64,000 bases of DNA from positions 806,001 through 870,000 of the forward strand of contig NZ_WEGL01000001.1 of the NCBI RefSeq assembly GCF_009604455.1, read 5' to 3'. Shown here in pieces: positions 1-7,557 of this stretch; the first letter of the stretch is position 1, and every line of letters begins with the position of its first letter. This DNA is from Streptomyces sp. RB17 (GTDB lineage: Bacteria; Actinomycetota; Actinomycetes; Streptomycetales; Streptomycetaceae). The notes under the pieces are model-generated. The model was not told where the DNA came from. It worked only from the letters and a program-made list of their open reading frames with translations, and searched no databases. The translations under genes and the position numbers were made by a program.

Positions 1-147
1 GGCGCAGGCGGCTCCCAGGCCTTCGCGGACCCGCGCAGCGGCCTGGCTTACGGCTATACGCGCCGGAGGATGGCGTTCCCGGGCGGGGCGGCACCGGAGA
101 ACGACGGGTTCGCGCGCGTGCTGCACCGGGTGGCGGTGGCGCCCTGA
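1..147 (+). CDS. Beta-lactamase-family serine hydrolase, C-terminal end only
   Basis: Only the last 48 codons are in the window, ending at TGA 145-147. The peptide GAGGSQAFADPRSGLAYGY is the C-terminal signature of class C beta-lactamase-like serine hydrolases and esterases, where a H/A-G-G motif lines the active site and is followed by an ADP..GL..GY stretch. The catalytic SxxK and YxN motifs would lie upstream of the window, so substrate and location cannot be judged. A dispersed repeat begins immediately after the stop codon. Confidence 0.8.
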   Translation, partial: GAGGSQAFADPRSGLAYGYTRRRMAFPGGAAPENDGFARVLHRVAVAP

Positions 148-205
148 GGGGGCGCGGGGCCGTATCGAAGTGCGGCTCCGCCGCGTGGGCGCGAGCAACT
201 CACGA
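148..205 (+). repeat. Dispersed GC-rich repeat, long form, copy 1
   Basis: Starts directly after the upstream stop codon. It carries the family's core blocks GCGCGGGGCCGTATCGA, TGCGGCTCCGCCGCGTG and GGCGCGA. Related long copies lie at 34656, 37225, 41951 (degenerate), 47466 and 55424. Confidence 0.75.
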
Positions 206-242
206 CGAGCCGCACCCGGCAGACGCCCCCCGCCGAAAAGGA

Positions 243-271
243 GACCGCACCCCACGTCCAAGGGTGCGGTC
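243..271 (-). terminator. Rho-independent-type terminator of ohr
   Basis: Perfect 10-bp inverted repeat GACCGCACCC / GGGTGCGGTC with a 9-nt loop. On the minus strand it is followed by TCCTTTTC. It lies 24 bp past the ohr stop codon. Confidence 0.75.
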
Positions 272-294
272 CCCGCAGTACGCAACGACGACGG

Positions 295-714
295 TCAGAC
301 CAGCGTCACGCTGATGTTCCCCCGCGTCGCCTTCGAGTACGGGCACACCTGGTGAGCCTTCTCGACCAGCTCCCGGGCCACCTCGGCGGAAACGTCGGGA
401 ATGCTCGCCGAGATCTCCACGATGATCCCGAACCCGTCCTCGTTCTTGCCGATACCGACCTTCGCGGTCACGGTCGAGCCGGAGACATCGGCCCCCTCCT
501 GCCGGGCGACGACCCCCAGCGCGCCCTGGAAGCAGGCGGAGTACCCGGCGGCGAACAGCTGCTCCGGGTTGGTCCCGGACCCGCTGCCGCCCATTTCCTT
601 GGGCGGGTTGACGACGACGTCGAGTCGGCCGTCGTCCGTGGCGACCCGGCCGTCCCGGCCGTTCTCGGCGGTGGCGACGGCGGTGTACAGGACGTCGGAC
701 TGCGTGATGGGCAT
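295..714 (-). CDS. ohr: Organic hydroperoxide resistance protein Ohr (OsmC family)
   Basis: A 139-aa protein, the normal length for Ohr, a cytosolic thiol peroxidase that reduces organic and fatty-acid hydroperoxides with lipoyl proteins as reductant. Both redox cysteines are visible: C61 in AACFQGAL-type context (AGYSACFQGAL) and C124 in HQVCPYSKAT. The N-terminal LYTA.ATAENGRDG strand and the GSGTNPEQLF segment are also characteristic, so it is Ohr rather than general OsmC. The gene stands alone, followed by a clear terminator. Ohr genes are often controlled by a MarR-type OhrR; a MarR gene lies 1.2 kb away, but its operators point to the intervening oxidoreductase instead. Confidence 0.95.
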   Translation of the reverse strand: MPITQSDVLYTAVATAENGRDGRVATDDGRLDVVVNPPKEMGGSGSGTNPEQLFAAGYSACFQGALGVVARQEGADVSGSTVTAKVGIGKNEDGFGIIVEISASIPDVSAEVARELVEKAHQVCPYSKATRGNISVTLV

Positions 715-818
715 GCGGTTGTCCTCCTCCTCGGTCCGCCACGACTCGCGCCCACGATCGACGGCGGTTTCGGAAAGAAGTTACCGCATGCCGAAAACAC
801 AGCAGAAGTCCTGGCCGG

Positions 819-1817
819 TCAGAGCTTCACGATCATCTTGCCGATGTTGTCGCCGCGCAGCACCCCGAGGAACGCCTCGAGGGTGTTCTCGATGCCCTCG
901 ACGACCGTCTCGCGGTACTTCAGCTCGCCCGAGGCGACCCACGGCCCGACCTTCTGGACGAACTCCTGCTGCAGGTCGTAGTGGTCGCCGACCAGGAAGC
1001 CCTCGATGCGGCCCCGGGTCTGGATCAGCCGGGCGAGGTTGCGCGGGCCGGGCGCGGGCTCGGTGTTGTTGTAGACCGAGATCATGCCGCAGACGGCGAT
1101 CCGGCCACCCTGGCGGAGCGAGCCGATGGCGGCCTCGAGGTGGTCGCCGCCGACGTTGTCGAAGTAGACGTCGATGCCGTCCGGCGCGGCCGCGCGCAGC
1201 TGCTCGCTCACGGAGCCGCTCTTGTAGTTGAACGCGGCGTCGAAGCCGTACTCCTCGACCAGCAGCTTGACCTTGTCGTCGGACCCGGCCGAGCCGATGA
1301 CCCGCGAGGCGCCCATGAGCTTGGCGAGCTGGCCGACCTGGCTGCCGACGGCGCCCGCCGCGCCGGACACGAAGACGATGTCGCCCTCCTTGAAGGAGGC
1401 GGTGCGCAGCAGGCCGGCATAGGCGGTCAGGCCGGTCATGCCGAGCACGCCGAGGTACGTCGAGAGGGGCGCGGCCTCGGGGTCGACCTTGACGGCGTTC
1501 TTCGCGTCCAGGACCCCGTACTCGCGCCAGCCGAAGAAGTGCAGGACGTGGTCGCCGGTCTCGATGCCCTCGGCGTTGGAGGCGATCACCTCGCCGACCG
1601 CGCCGCCCTGCATGACCTTGCCCAGTTCGTAGGGGGCGGCGTACGACTTCGCGGCACTCATTCGGCCGCGCATGTACGGGTCCACGGAGAGGTACTTGTT
1701 CCGCACCAGCACCTGGCCCTCGCCGGGGGTCGGGACGGGGGTCTCGACGAGGGCGAAGTCCTCGGGCTTCGGCCAGCCGACGGGACGGCTGACGAGGTGC
1801 CACTCACGGTTGGTCAT
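819..1817 (-). CDS. NADP-dependent oxidoreductase (zinc-independent MDR family)
   Basis: A 332-aa medium-chain dehydrogenase/reductase of the prostaglandin-reductase/CurA-like type. It starts MTNREWHLVSRPVGWP; the reading frame continues upstream of this ATG, but an AGAAAGG ribosome site and the family N-terminus place the start at 1817. The nucleotide-binding stretch VSGAAGAVGSQVGQLAKLMG is visible, as are FNYKSGS and YFDNVGGDHLEAAI. No structural or catalytic zinc ligands are apparent. Such enzymes reduce double bonds of enones or quinones with NADPH. It is divergent from a MarR gene across a 90-bp region with two TTCAG/CTGAA palindromes, so it is probably that regulator's target. Confidence 0.9.
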   Translation of the reverse strand: MTNREWHLVSRPVGWPKPEDFALVETPVPTPGEGQVLVRNKYLSVDPYMRGRMSAAKSYAAPYELGKVMQGGAVGEVIASNAEGIETGDHVLHFFGWREYGVLDAKNAVKVDPEAAPLSTYLGVLGMTGLTAYAGLLRTASFKEGDIVFVSGAAGAVGSQVGQLAKLMGASRVIGSAGSDDKVKLLVEEYGFDAAFNYKSGSVSEQLRAAAPDGIDVYFDNVGGDHLEAAIGSLRQGGRIAVCGMISVYNNTEPAPGPRNLARLIQTRGRIEGFLVGDHYDLQQEFVQKVGPWVASGELKYRETVVEGIENTLEAFLGVLRGDNIGKMIVKL

Positions 1818-1839
1818 GACAGGGCCTTTCTCAAAATAC

Positions 1840-1878
1840 TTCAGAACCTGAAACAACCCTGCACCTGAATATTTCAGG
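1840..1878. promoter_or_regulatory. Two related palindromes between oxidoreductase and marR: candidate MarR operators
   Basis: TTCAGAACCTGAA (1840-1852) is an inverted repeat TTCAG-aac-CTGAA. CCTGAATATTTCAGG (1864-1878) is CCTGAA-tat-TTCAGG. They use the same half-sites in opposite order and lie between the two divergent starts. Spacing and location suit a MarR dimer repressing both genes; this is inference. Confidence 0.65.
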
Positions 1879-1907
1879 ATGTCAAGTAACCGGGTATCCT
1901 GGAGGCC

Positions 1908-2345
1908 ATGTCCACCCCATCGAAGACCCGCCGCCCCGACGCCCTGACCATGGAGGTCGTCGAACTGATCGGTGACGTCGTCGCCCGCTTCTACGCGGAC
2001 TACGAGAAGGCGGCGGGCGAGCACACCCTGACCGGACCGCAGGCCCGGCTGCTCAGCCTGCTCGCGCTGGAGCCGCTGCCCATGCGCAAGCTGGCCCAGA
2101 AGCTCAAGTGCGAGCCGTCCAACGTGACCGGGATAGTGGACCGCCTGGAGTCCCGGGGGCTGGTCGAGCGCCGCCCGGACTCCGCCGACCGTCGTGTGAA
2201 GCTGGCCGTCGCCACGGACGAGGGCGTGCGCATGGCCAGGGACCTGCGCGAGGGCCTCCGCTTCGCCCGCGAGCCCCTCGCCGGTCTGTCGGAGGAGGAA
2301 CGCCGCTCCCTGCGCGACCTGCTGCGCCGGATGCTGGACGCCTGA
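1908..2345 (+). CDS. MarR-family transcriptional regulator
   Basis: A 145-aa winged-helix dimeric regulator. The recognition region MRKLAQKLKCEPSNVTGIVDRL is followed by the wing E/DRRPDSADRRVKLAVAT, the classic MarR pattern. The ATG has a good GGAGG site at 7-8 nt. It is divergent from an NADP-dependent oxidoreductase, and two palindromes lie between the starts, which suggests autorepression plus control of the enzyme, released by a small phenolic or electrophilic ligand. The ligand cannot be told from sequence. Confidence 0.93.
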   Translation: MSTPSKTRRPDALTMEVVELIGDVVARFYADYEKAAGEHTLTGPQARLLSLLALEPLPMRKLAQKLKCEPSNVTGIVDRLESRGLVERRPDSADRRVKLAVATDEGVRMARDLREGLRFAREPLAGLSEEERRSLRDLLRRMLDA

Positions 2346-2388
2346 GAGGCCGTATGCCGCCCGCAGGGGAATCGGTAAAGTCTCCGCC

Positions 2389-3180
2389 ATGCGGGATCTT
2401 GGGGTGGGGTTCGGTCATCTGCTGAAGGGCCAGCGCTGGATGACCCGGCACGGCCGGAGTTACGGCTTCGGGCTGCTGCCCGGGCTGATCACTCTGGTGC
2501 TCTACGCGGCGGCGCTGGTCGCGCTCGCGATGTGGGGCGAGGACGCGGTGGCCTGGGCGACGCCGTTCGCGGACCACTGGTCCAGCCCCTGGCAGGGCCT
2601 GTTCCGCGGCTTCCTGACGGCCGTGCTCTTCGCCCTCGGGCTGCTGCTGGCCGTGCTGACGTTCACGGCCGTCACCCTGCTGATCGGCCAGCCCTTCTAC
2701 GAGAACCTGTCGGAGACGGTCGACGCCGACGTCTCACCCGACGGCACCGCACCGCGGTCGGACCTGCCGCTGTGGCGCGAGCTGTGGATCTCCGCCCGGG
2801 ACAGCCTGCGCGTCCTGGTGCGGGCCGCGCTGTGGGGCGTGCTGCTCTTCGCCCTCGGCTTCCTGCCGGTCGTCGGGCAGACCGCCGTCCCCGTGCTCGG
2901 CTTCTTCGTCACCGGGTTCTTCCTCACCGAGGAGCTCACCGCCGTCGCCCTCCAGCGCCGTGGCGTCGAACTGCGCGCCCGGCTCGCCCTGCTCCGCTCC
3001 CGCAAGACCCTGGTCTGGGGCTTCGGTGCCCCTCTCGCCCTGGCCTTCCTGGTCCCGTTCGTCGCGGTGTTCCTGATGCCGGGCGCGGTCGCGGGCGCGA
3101 CCCTGCTCGCGCGCGACCTGCTGGGGGAGGAGCGCGAGGGGGACTCCACGGCCGACGTCGCCCGCACCGCACCGGAGTAG
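2389..3180 (+). CDS. EI24 / CysZ-like integral membrane protein
   Basis: A 263-aa polytopic membrane protein with about five hydrophobic segments (roughly residues 25-50, 75-105, 140-165, 172-190 and 215-240). The opening GHLLKGQRWMTRHGRSYGFGLLPG and the polar GQPFYENLSETVD segment are typical of the EI24 domain family. Bacterial relatives include the sulfate permease CysZ, but no cysteine-biosynthesis genes are nearby, so sulfate transport is only a possibility. No Shine-Dalgarno precedes the ATG; a TAAAGT at 2376-2381 sits where a -10 box would give a leaderless mRNA. Confidence 0.85.
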   Translation: MRDLGVGFGHLLKGQRWMTRHGRSYGFGLLPGLITLVLYAAALVALAMWGEDAVAWATPFADHWSSPWQGLFRGFLTAVLFALGLLLAVLTFTAVTLLIGQPFYENLSETVDADVSPDGTAPRSDLPLWRELWISARDSLRVLVRAALWGVLLFALGFLPVVGQTAVPVLGFFVTGFFLTEELTAVALQRRGVELRARLALLRSRKTLVWGFGAPLALAFLVPFVAVFLMPGAVAGATLLARDLLGEEREGDSTADVARTAPE

Positions 3181-3221
3181 CACCGCCCAGCCGCCGGCGC
3201 AGGGCGCCCAAGAAGCAATGG

Positions 3222-3785
3222 TCAGTCCACCGGCTCGCCCAGCAACCGCAGGAAGTCCCGGAACGCCCCCGGCATGTCCACCGACTCCGGGTCCAGCAGC
3301 CACTGGTACTGCAGCCCGTCCATCACCGCGACCAGTAGCGGAGCGGTGCGTTCGGGGGTGAGGCCGTTCGGCAGCCGGTCGCCGTACTCGGTGCGCAGTA
3401 CCGCCGCCATGGACTCCCGCACCCGCACATACCGCTCGGTGAAGTACGAACGCGCCGGATGCCCCTCCGTCACGCTCTCGCCGAGCAGGGCCGAGAACGT
3501 CTGGATGATCGCCGGCCGCATCGCGTTGTACTCCACCAGCGAGGCCAGCAGATCCACCCGCCACTGCGTGTCCGGCACCGCGTCCCACCGGTCCCGCTCC
3601 TGGAGCACGGCCACCAGCAGGGCGTCCTTGGTGGGGAAGTAGTGCAGCAGGCCCTGCTGGGTGAGGCCGACCCGCTCGGCCACGGCGGCGAGGCTCGCCC
3701 CCCGGTAACCGCGCTCGGCGATCACCTCCAGGGCCGCCCCGACGATCTCCGCGCGCCGCTCCTCGCTCCTGACCCTCGCGTTCAT
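3222..3785 (-). CDS. TetR-family transcriptional regulator
   Basis: A 187-aa TetR/AcrR regulator. The N-terminal helix-turn-helix reads AERGYRGASLAAVAERVGLTQQGLLHYFPTKDALLVAV, with the usual Y/HYFPTK end. An upstream in-frame ATG (3803) exists, but the one at 3785 has GGTGG just ahead and was chosen. It is divergent from the GH3 glucosidase and probably controls it. The C-terminal ligand domain resembles regulators commonly found beside glycosidases and transporters in actinobacteria; the effector is unknown. Confidence 0.88.
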   Translation of the reverse strand: MNARVRSEERRAEIVGAALEVIAERGYRGASLAAVAERVGLTQQGLLHYFPTKDALLVAVLQERDRWDAVPDTQWRVDLLASLVEYNAMRPAIIQTFSALLGESVTEGHPARSYFTERYVRVRESMAAVLRTEYGDRLPNGLTPERTAPLLVAVMDGLQYQWLLDPESVDMPGAFRDFLRLLGEPVD

Positions 3786-3819
3786 GTCGCCACCGTAAGG
3801 CATCCCGGGCAGCCGAAAG

Positions 3820-3860
3820 TAACGGCAAGATAACGAAACCTACCGCTCTACAGGTAACGG
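3820..3860. promoter_or_regulatory. Intergenic control region with three TAACG repeats
   Basis: TAACGG at 3820-3825, TAACGA at 3831-3836 and TAACGG at 3855-3860 lie in direct orientation between the divergent TetR and GH3 genes. They could be half-sites for the TetR protein. No clear palindrome joins them, so this is weak. Confidence 0.3.
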
Positions 3861-3907
3861 ATGCACGATGGGAGGACCTGCACGGACGTCAACGAGGAGG
3901 CACCCCG

Positions 3908-6346
3908 ATGGCGGGACCCCAGCCCACCCCGGCCGACACGGCCCGCGAGGCGGTCGTCGAGGCCGCTCTCGGCAAGCTCGACCTGGACGCCAAGGCACGG
4001 CTGCTGGCCGGCCAGGACATGTGGACCCTGCCCGCGCTGCCGCAGATCGGCCTGGACTCCCTGGTCATGTCGGACGGCCCGATCGGCGTGCGGGGTGTGC
4101 GCTGGAGCGCCGACGACCCGTCCGTCGCGCTGCCCTCGCCGACCGCGCTCGCCGCCACCTGGGACCCCGAACTCGCCCGCCGCGCAGGTGTGCTGCTCGC
4201 CCAGGAGGCCCGGCGCAAGGGCGTCCACGTCCTGCTCGCGCCCACGGTCAACCTGCACCGCTCCCCGCTCGGCGGCCGGCACTTCGAGTGCTACAGCGAG
4301 GACCCGTACCTGACCGGTGCCCTCGGCACCGGCTATGTCACCGGCGTCCAGTCCGGCGGAGTCGGCACCACCGTCAAGCACTTCGTCGCCAACGACGCCG
4401 AGACCGACCGCCTCACCGTCGACAACCTGATCTCCGCACGCGCCCTGCGCGAGCTGTACCTGGCCCCCTTCGAGACCATCGTCGAGAACGCCCACCCGTG
4501 GGGCATCATGACCGCCTACAACTCGGTCAACGGCACGACCATGACCGAGCACCACTACCTGGTCAACGAGGTCCTGCGCGGCGAATGGGGCTTCGACGGG
4601 TTCAACGTCTCCGACTGGACGGCCGCCCGGGACACCGTCGGCGCCATCGACGGCGGTCTGGACGTCGCCATGCCCGGGCCGCGCACCGTCTACGGCGACG
4701 CCCTCGCGCAGGCCGTCCGGGACGGCAAGGTCGCCGAGGCCACCGTCGACGCGGCCGTACGGCGCGTCCTGCGCCTCGCCGCCCGCGTCGGGATCCTGGA
4801 GGGCGCCGAACCGGTCGTCACCGAGCTGCCGGAGACCGTCGACGGGACCGAACTGGCCCGGGAGATCGCCCGCCGCTCCTTCGTCCTCGTCCGCAACGAA
4901 CGCGGCGCCCTCCCGTTGAAGGCCGGCACCGTCGCCCTGATCGGCGCCGCCGCCCGCGACGCGCGCATCCTCGGCGGCGGCTCGGCCACCGTCTTCCCGG
5001 CCCGGATCGTCTCCCCGCTCGACGGCCTCACCGCAGCCCTCCCCGAGGGCACCCTCACCTACGCCGTCGGCGCCGACCCGGCCACCGAACTCGCCGTCGC
5101 CGACCAGGGGTTCGGCCTCCGGGCCGTCTGCCGTGACGTGGCCGGTCAGGTCATCGGCACCCGCTCGGCCCCGAACGGCCTGATCCAGTGGATGGGGTCG
5201 GACCTCCCCGAGGGCGTCACCCACGACACCCTGCACACCGTCGAACTCACCGGCACCTTCACCCCGCGTGTCACCGGCCCGCACACCATCGGCATCAAGG
5301 GCATGGGCGCCTTCACCCTCACCGTCGACGGCGCCACGTACTTCGACGACGTCCAGCGCCCCGACAAGGACGACCCCTTCGAGGCCTTCTTCGGCGCCCC
5401 CGTACCCCGCGCACAGGCCGAACTCACCGCCGGCGAGCCGGTCGACGTCTCCCTCACGTACGTCGTCCAGCTCCCCGAGGACATCCCCATGAAGGTCGTC
5501 ACCTTCGCGCTCGCCCACGCCGAGCCGCAGCGCGACCCCGACGAGCTGATCGCCGAGGCGGTCGAAGTGGCCCGCGCCGCCGACACGGCCGTCGTCATGG
5601 TCGCCACCACCGACCGCGTCGAGTCCGAGGGCTTCGACCGCACCGACCTGAGGCTCCCCGGCCGCCAGGACGACCTGGTCCGCGTGGTCGCCGCCGCAAA
5701 CCCGAACACCGTGGTCGTGGTCAACTCCGGCTCCCCGGTGGAACTTCCCTGGCGCGAGGACGTCGCCGCCGTGCTGCTCAGCTGGTTCCCCGGCCAGGAG
5801 GGCGGCGCCGCCCTGGCCGACGTCCTCACCGGCGCCCACGAGCCCGGCGGACGGCTCCCCACCACCTGGGGTTCCCTCGCCGACGCCCCGGTCACCCAGG
5901 TCGTCCCGACCGACGGCGAACTGCCGTACGGGGAGGACCTGTTCATCGGCTACCGCGCCTGGGAGAAAGTCGGCCGCACCCCCTCCTACCCCTTCGGCCA
6001 CGGCCTCGGCTACACCGAGTGGACCTACGAGTCCCTGGACGCGGACGGCACCACCGCGCGCATCCGCCTCCGCAACACGGGCGAGCGGCCCGGCCGCGAG
6101 GTCGTCCAGGTCTACGTCTCCCAGGCCGAGCCCGACCCCGGACGCCCGGCCCGCCGGCTCGCCGGATTCGTCTCCGCCGCGGCCGGTCCCGGCGAGAGCG
6201 TCGAGGTGACCGTCGCCCTGCCGCGCCGTGCCTTCGAGATCTGGGACGAGGAAGCGAACGCGTGGGCGTTTGTGAAGGGTTCGTACGAGATCACCGCCGG
6301 ACGCTCGATCGCGGACCGCAGGCTCACCGCCCCGATTAACGTCTGA
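3908..6346 (+). CDS. Glycoside hydrolase family 3 beta-glucosidase
   Basis: An 812-aa GH3 enzyme that hydrolyses beta-linked glucosides. The N-terminal TIM barrel holds KHFVANDAE (about 157-165) and the nucleophile Asp236 in GFDGFNVSDW. The (alpha/beta)6 sandwich follows, interrupted at about 390-500 by a PA14-like carbohydrate-binding insert (TGPHTIGIKGMGAFTLTVDG). A fibronectin type III-like tail lies at about 725-800 (GREVVQVYVSQAEPDP). The PA14 insert is known in plant-type and Kluyveromyces-type GH3 enzymes. There is no signal peptide, so it is probably cytosolic and acts on imported oligosaccharides. AGGAGG precedes the ATG. A TetR regulator is divergent. Confidence 0.93.
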   Translation: MAGPQPTPADTAREAVVEAALGKLDLDAKARLLAGQDMWTLPALPQIGLDSLVMSDGPIGVRGVRWSADDPSVALPSPTALAATWDPELARRAGVLLAQEARRKGVHVLLAPTVNLHRSPLGGRHFECYSEDPYLTGALGTGYVTGVQSGGVGTTVKHFVANDAETDRLTVDNLISARALRELYLAPFETIVENAHPWGIMTAYNSVNGTTMTEHHYLVNEVLRGEWGFDGFNVSDWTAARDTVGAIDGGLDVAMPGPRTVYGDALAQAVRDGKVAEATVDAAVRRVLRLAARVGILEGAEPVVTELPETVDGTELAREIARRSFVLVRNERGALPLKAGTVALIGAAARDARILGGGSATVFPARIVSPLDGLTAALPEGTLTYAVGADPATELAVADQGFGLRAVCRDVAGQVIGTRSAPNGLIQWMGSDLPEGVTHDTLHTVELTGTFTPRVTGPHTIGIKGMGAFTLTVDGATYFDDVQRPDKDDPFEAFFGAPVPRAQAELTAGEPVDVSLTYVVQLPEDIPMKVVTFALAHAEPQRDPDELIAEAVEVARAADTAVVMVATTDRVESEGFDRTDLRLPGRQDDLVRVVAAANPNTVVVVNSGSPVELPWREDVAAVLLSWFPGQEGGAALADVLTGAHEPGGRLPTTWGSLADAPVTQVVPTDGELPYGEDLFIGYRAWEKVGRTPSYPFGHGLGYTEWTYESLDADGTTARIRLRNTGERPGREVVQVYVSQAEPDPGRPARRLAGFVSAAAGPGESVEVTVALPRRAFEIWDEEANAWAFVKGSYEITAGRSIADRRLTAPINV

Positions 6347-6476
6347 TCCGGGACAAGTCCCCCACGAACAGCCCCGGTCCGGGACCTGACCCCTGGACCG
6401 GGGCTCGTCGTCGCCGGGTACGTATAGACTCCCCGCCCGCGCACACCGCAAGACACGGGCACGGGGGAGAGACATC

Positions 6477-7415
6477 GTGTATCCAGGCCGGCAGCAGCCA
6501 GGGCCGTACGGCCCGCAGCAGCCGACGGGGCCGTACGGGCAGCCGCCGCAGTACCAACAGCCGTATCCGCAGCAGCCGTATCCTTCGCAGGGATACCCGC
6601 AGCAGCAGTACCCGCAGCAGCAGTACCCGCAGCAGCAGTACCCGCCGCAACAGCCCTATCCGCCCCAGCAGCCCTACCCGCCGCAGCAGGCCCCCCAGCC
6701 ACCCGCCCAGCACATCGGCGAGGGCCGGATGCGGCTGGACCCGAACCTCAGCCCCGCCCAGCGTGATCTGGTGCTGAAGATCCAGGCGAAGTCCAAGCCC
6801 ATGGCCTACGGCATGGTGCTCGGCATCCCGCTCACCTTCGGCGGAGTCCACTACGGCATCACCCAGAAGCCCCTCGGATTCGTCGCCGCGCTCGCCGGAC
6901 TGGCGCTGCTGGCCTTCGGAGCCTTCTCGCTGCTGCAGATGCAGGCCCTGAAGCGGCAGCTGCGGCTGATCACGGCGGACGCCTGGCGGTCCCCGGCCGC
7001 GCATCTGCCCGGCGCCCGCAAGGCCGCCACGCAGGCCGCGTATCTCAACGGCCTGCTGGTCCTGCTGTCCCTCGCCGCGACCGGCTATCTGCTCTACAAG
7101 GGCGCCGGCTGGGGCGCGTACGGCAACTCCCTCGGCTTCGGCGCGCTTGCGCTGGGCGCGGCCCTGCCGTTCGGGATGGCGGTGGCCGCCGCGACCACCG
7201 TCCCGCAGCTGCTTCAGGTGATCCCGGCCGGGGCGAAGGTCGGGCGAAGCCTGTACTCGATCATCTTCGTGCTGGCCACGACGGTGACGGGGGAGGGCAT
7301 CAAGGGGGGCTCGGTCGGGCCGGTCGTGGCCGGGGGATCGACGTTGTTGATCTGCGGGGCCGCGATGTCCCTGCTGGGCAAGGCGGCCAAGCGGATGAGG
7401 GGGGAGACCCCCTAG
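6477..7415 (+). CDS. Membrane protein with Gln/Pro/Tyr-rich N-terminal tail
   Basis: A 312-aa protein starting at GTG with GGGGGAGA upstream. Residues 1-80 are a low-complexity tail of YPQQQ and YPPQQP units; part is encoded by three perfect 15-bp DNA repeats. Four or more transmembrane segments follow (about 110-130, 138-158, 190-208, 215-240, 260-290). Similar Gln/Pro/Tyr-rich cytoplasmic tails on actinobacterial membrane proteins are common and usually unexplained. I do not recognise a functional family for the membrane part. The stop codon TAG lies inside the left terminal repeat of a MITE-like element. Confidence 0.8.
   Translation: MYPGRQQPGPYGPQQPTGPYGQPPQYQQPYPQQPYPSQGYPQQQYPQQQYPQQQYPPQQPYPPQQPYPPQQAPQPPAQHIGEGRMRLDPNLSPAQRDLVLKIQAKSKPMAYGMVLGIPLTFGGVHYGITQKPLGFVAALAGLALLAFGAFSLLQMQALKRQLRLITADAWRSPAAHLPGARKAATQAAYLNGLLVLLSLAATGYLLYKGAGWGAYGNSLGFGALALGAALPFGMAVAAATTVPQLLQVIPAGAKVGRSLYSIIFVLATTVTGEGIKGGSVGPVVAGGSTLLICGAAMSLLGKAAKRMRGETP
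6594..6638 (+). repeat. Three perfect 15-bp tandem repeats in a coding region
   Basis: TACCCGCAGCAGCAG occurs at 6594-6608, 6609-6623 and 6624-6638, each coding YPQQQ. Degenerate YPPQQP units follow. Identical DNA suggests recent slippage expansion. Confidence 0.9.
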
Positions 7416-7557
7416 GCCCTGTCGGCAAACTCCCTCTCCCAGCCTTCGGCCGGGGGGGGACCCTCAGAGCACGCACCTTCGACGTACATGGCCGCGCCGC
7501 GGCGGGCGCGAGGCACGCCCTCCGGGCGGGCGACGGGAGTTTGACGACAGGACCTAG
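7412..7557. mobile_element. MITE-like element with 23-bp imperfect terminal inverted repeats
   Basis: The left end begins CTAGGCCCTGTCGGCAAAC (7412-7434) and the right end (7535-7557) is its reverse complement with two mismatches. Both ends carry CTAG, which could be a target duplication of YTAR type, as used by IS5-family elements; that assignment is inference. The 146-bp element has no coding capacity. It contains a CCCAGCCTTCGGCCGGG hairpin. Both flanking convergent genes end with TAG codons inside its ends. Confidence 0.65.

Noticed and set aside
170..355. Short frame reading MRLRRVGASN across a dispersed repeat
   Set aside because: Similar peptides (MRLPPRGRD, MRLRHRYAA) are merely translations of repeat copies; no gene is supported.
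295..1817. Ohr controlled by the nearby MarR as OhrR
   Set aside because: The MarR gene is separated by the oxidoreductase and lacks an obvious N-terminal OhrR-type reactive Cys; the palindromes lie by the oxidoreductase, not by ohr.
3848..6475. Very long antisense open frame opposite the GH3 gene
   Set aside because: High-GC codon use leaves the complementary frame free of stops. The plus-strand protein has clear GH3 motifs; the antisense peptide has none.
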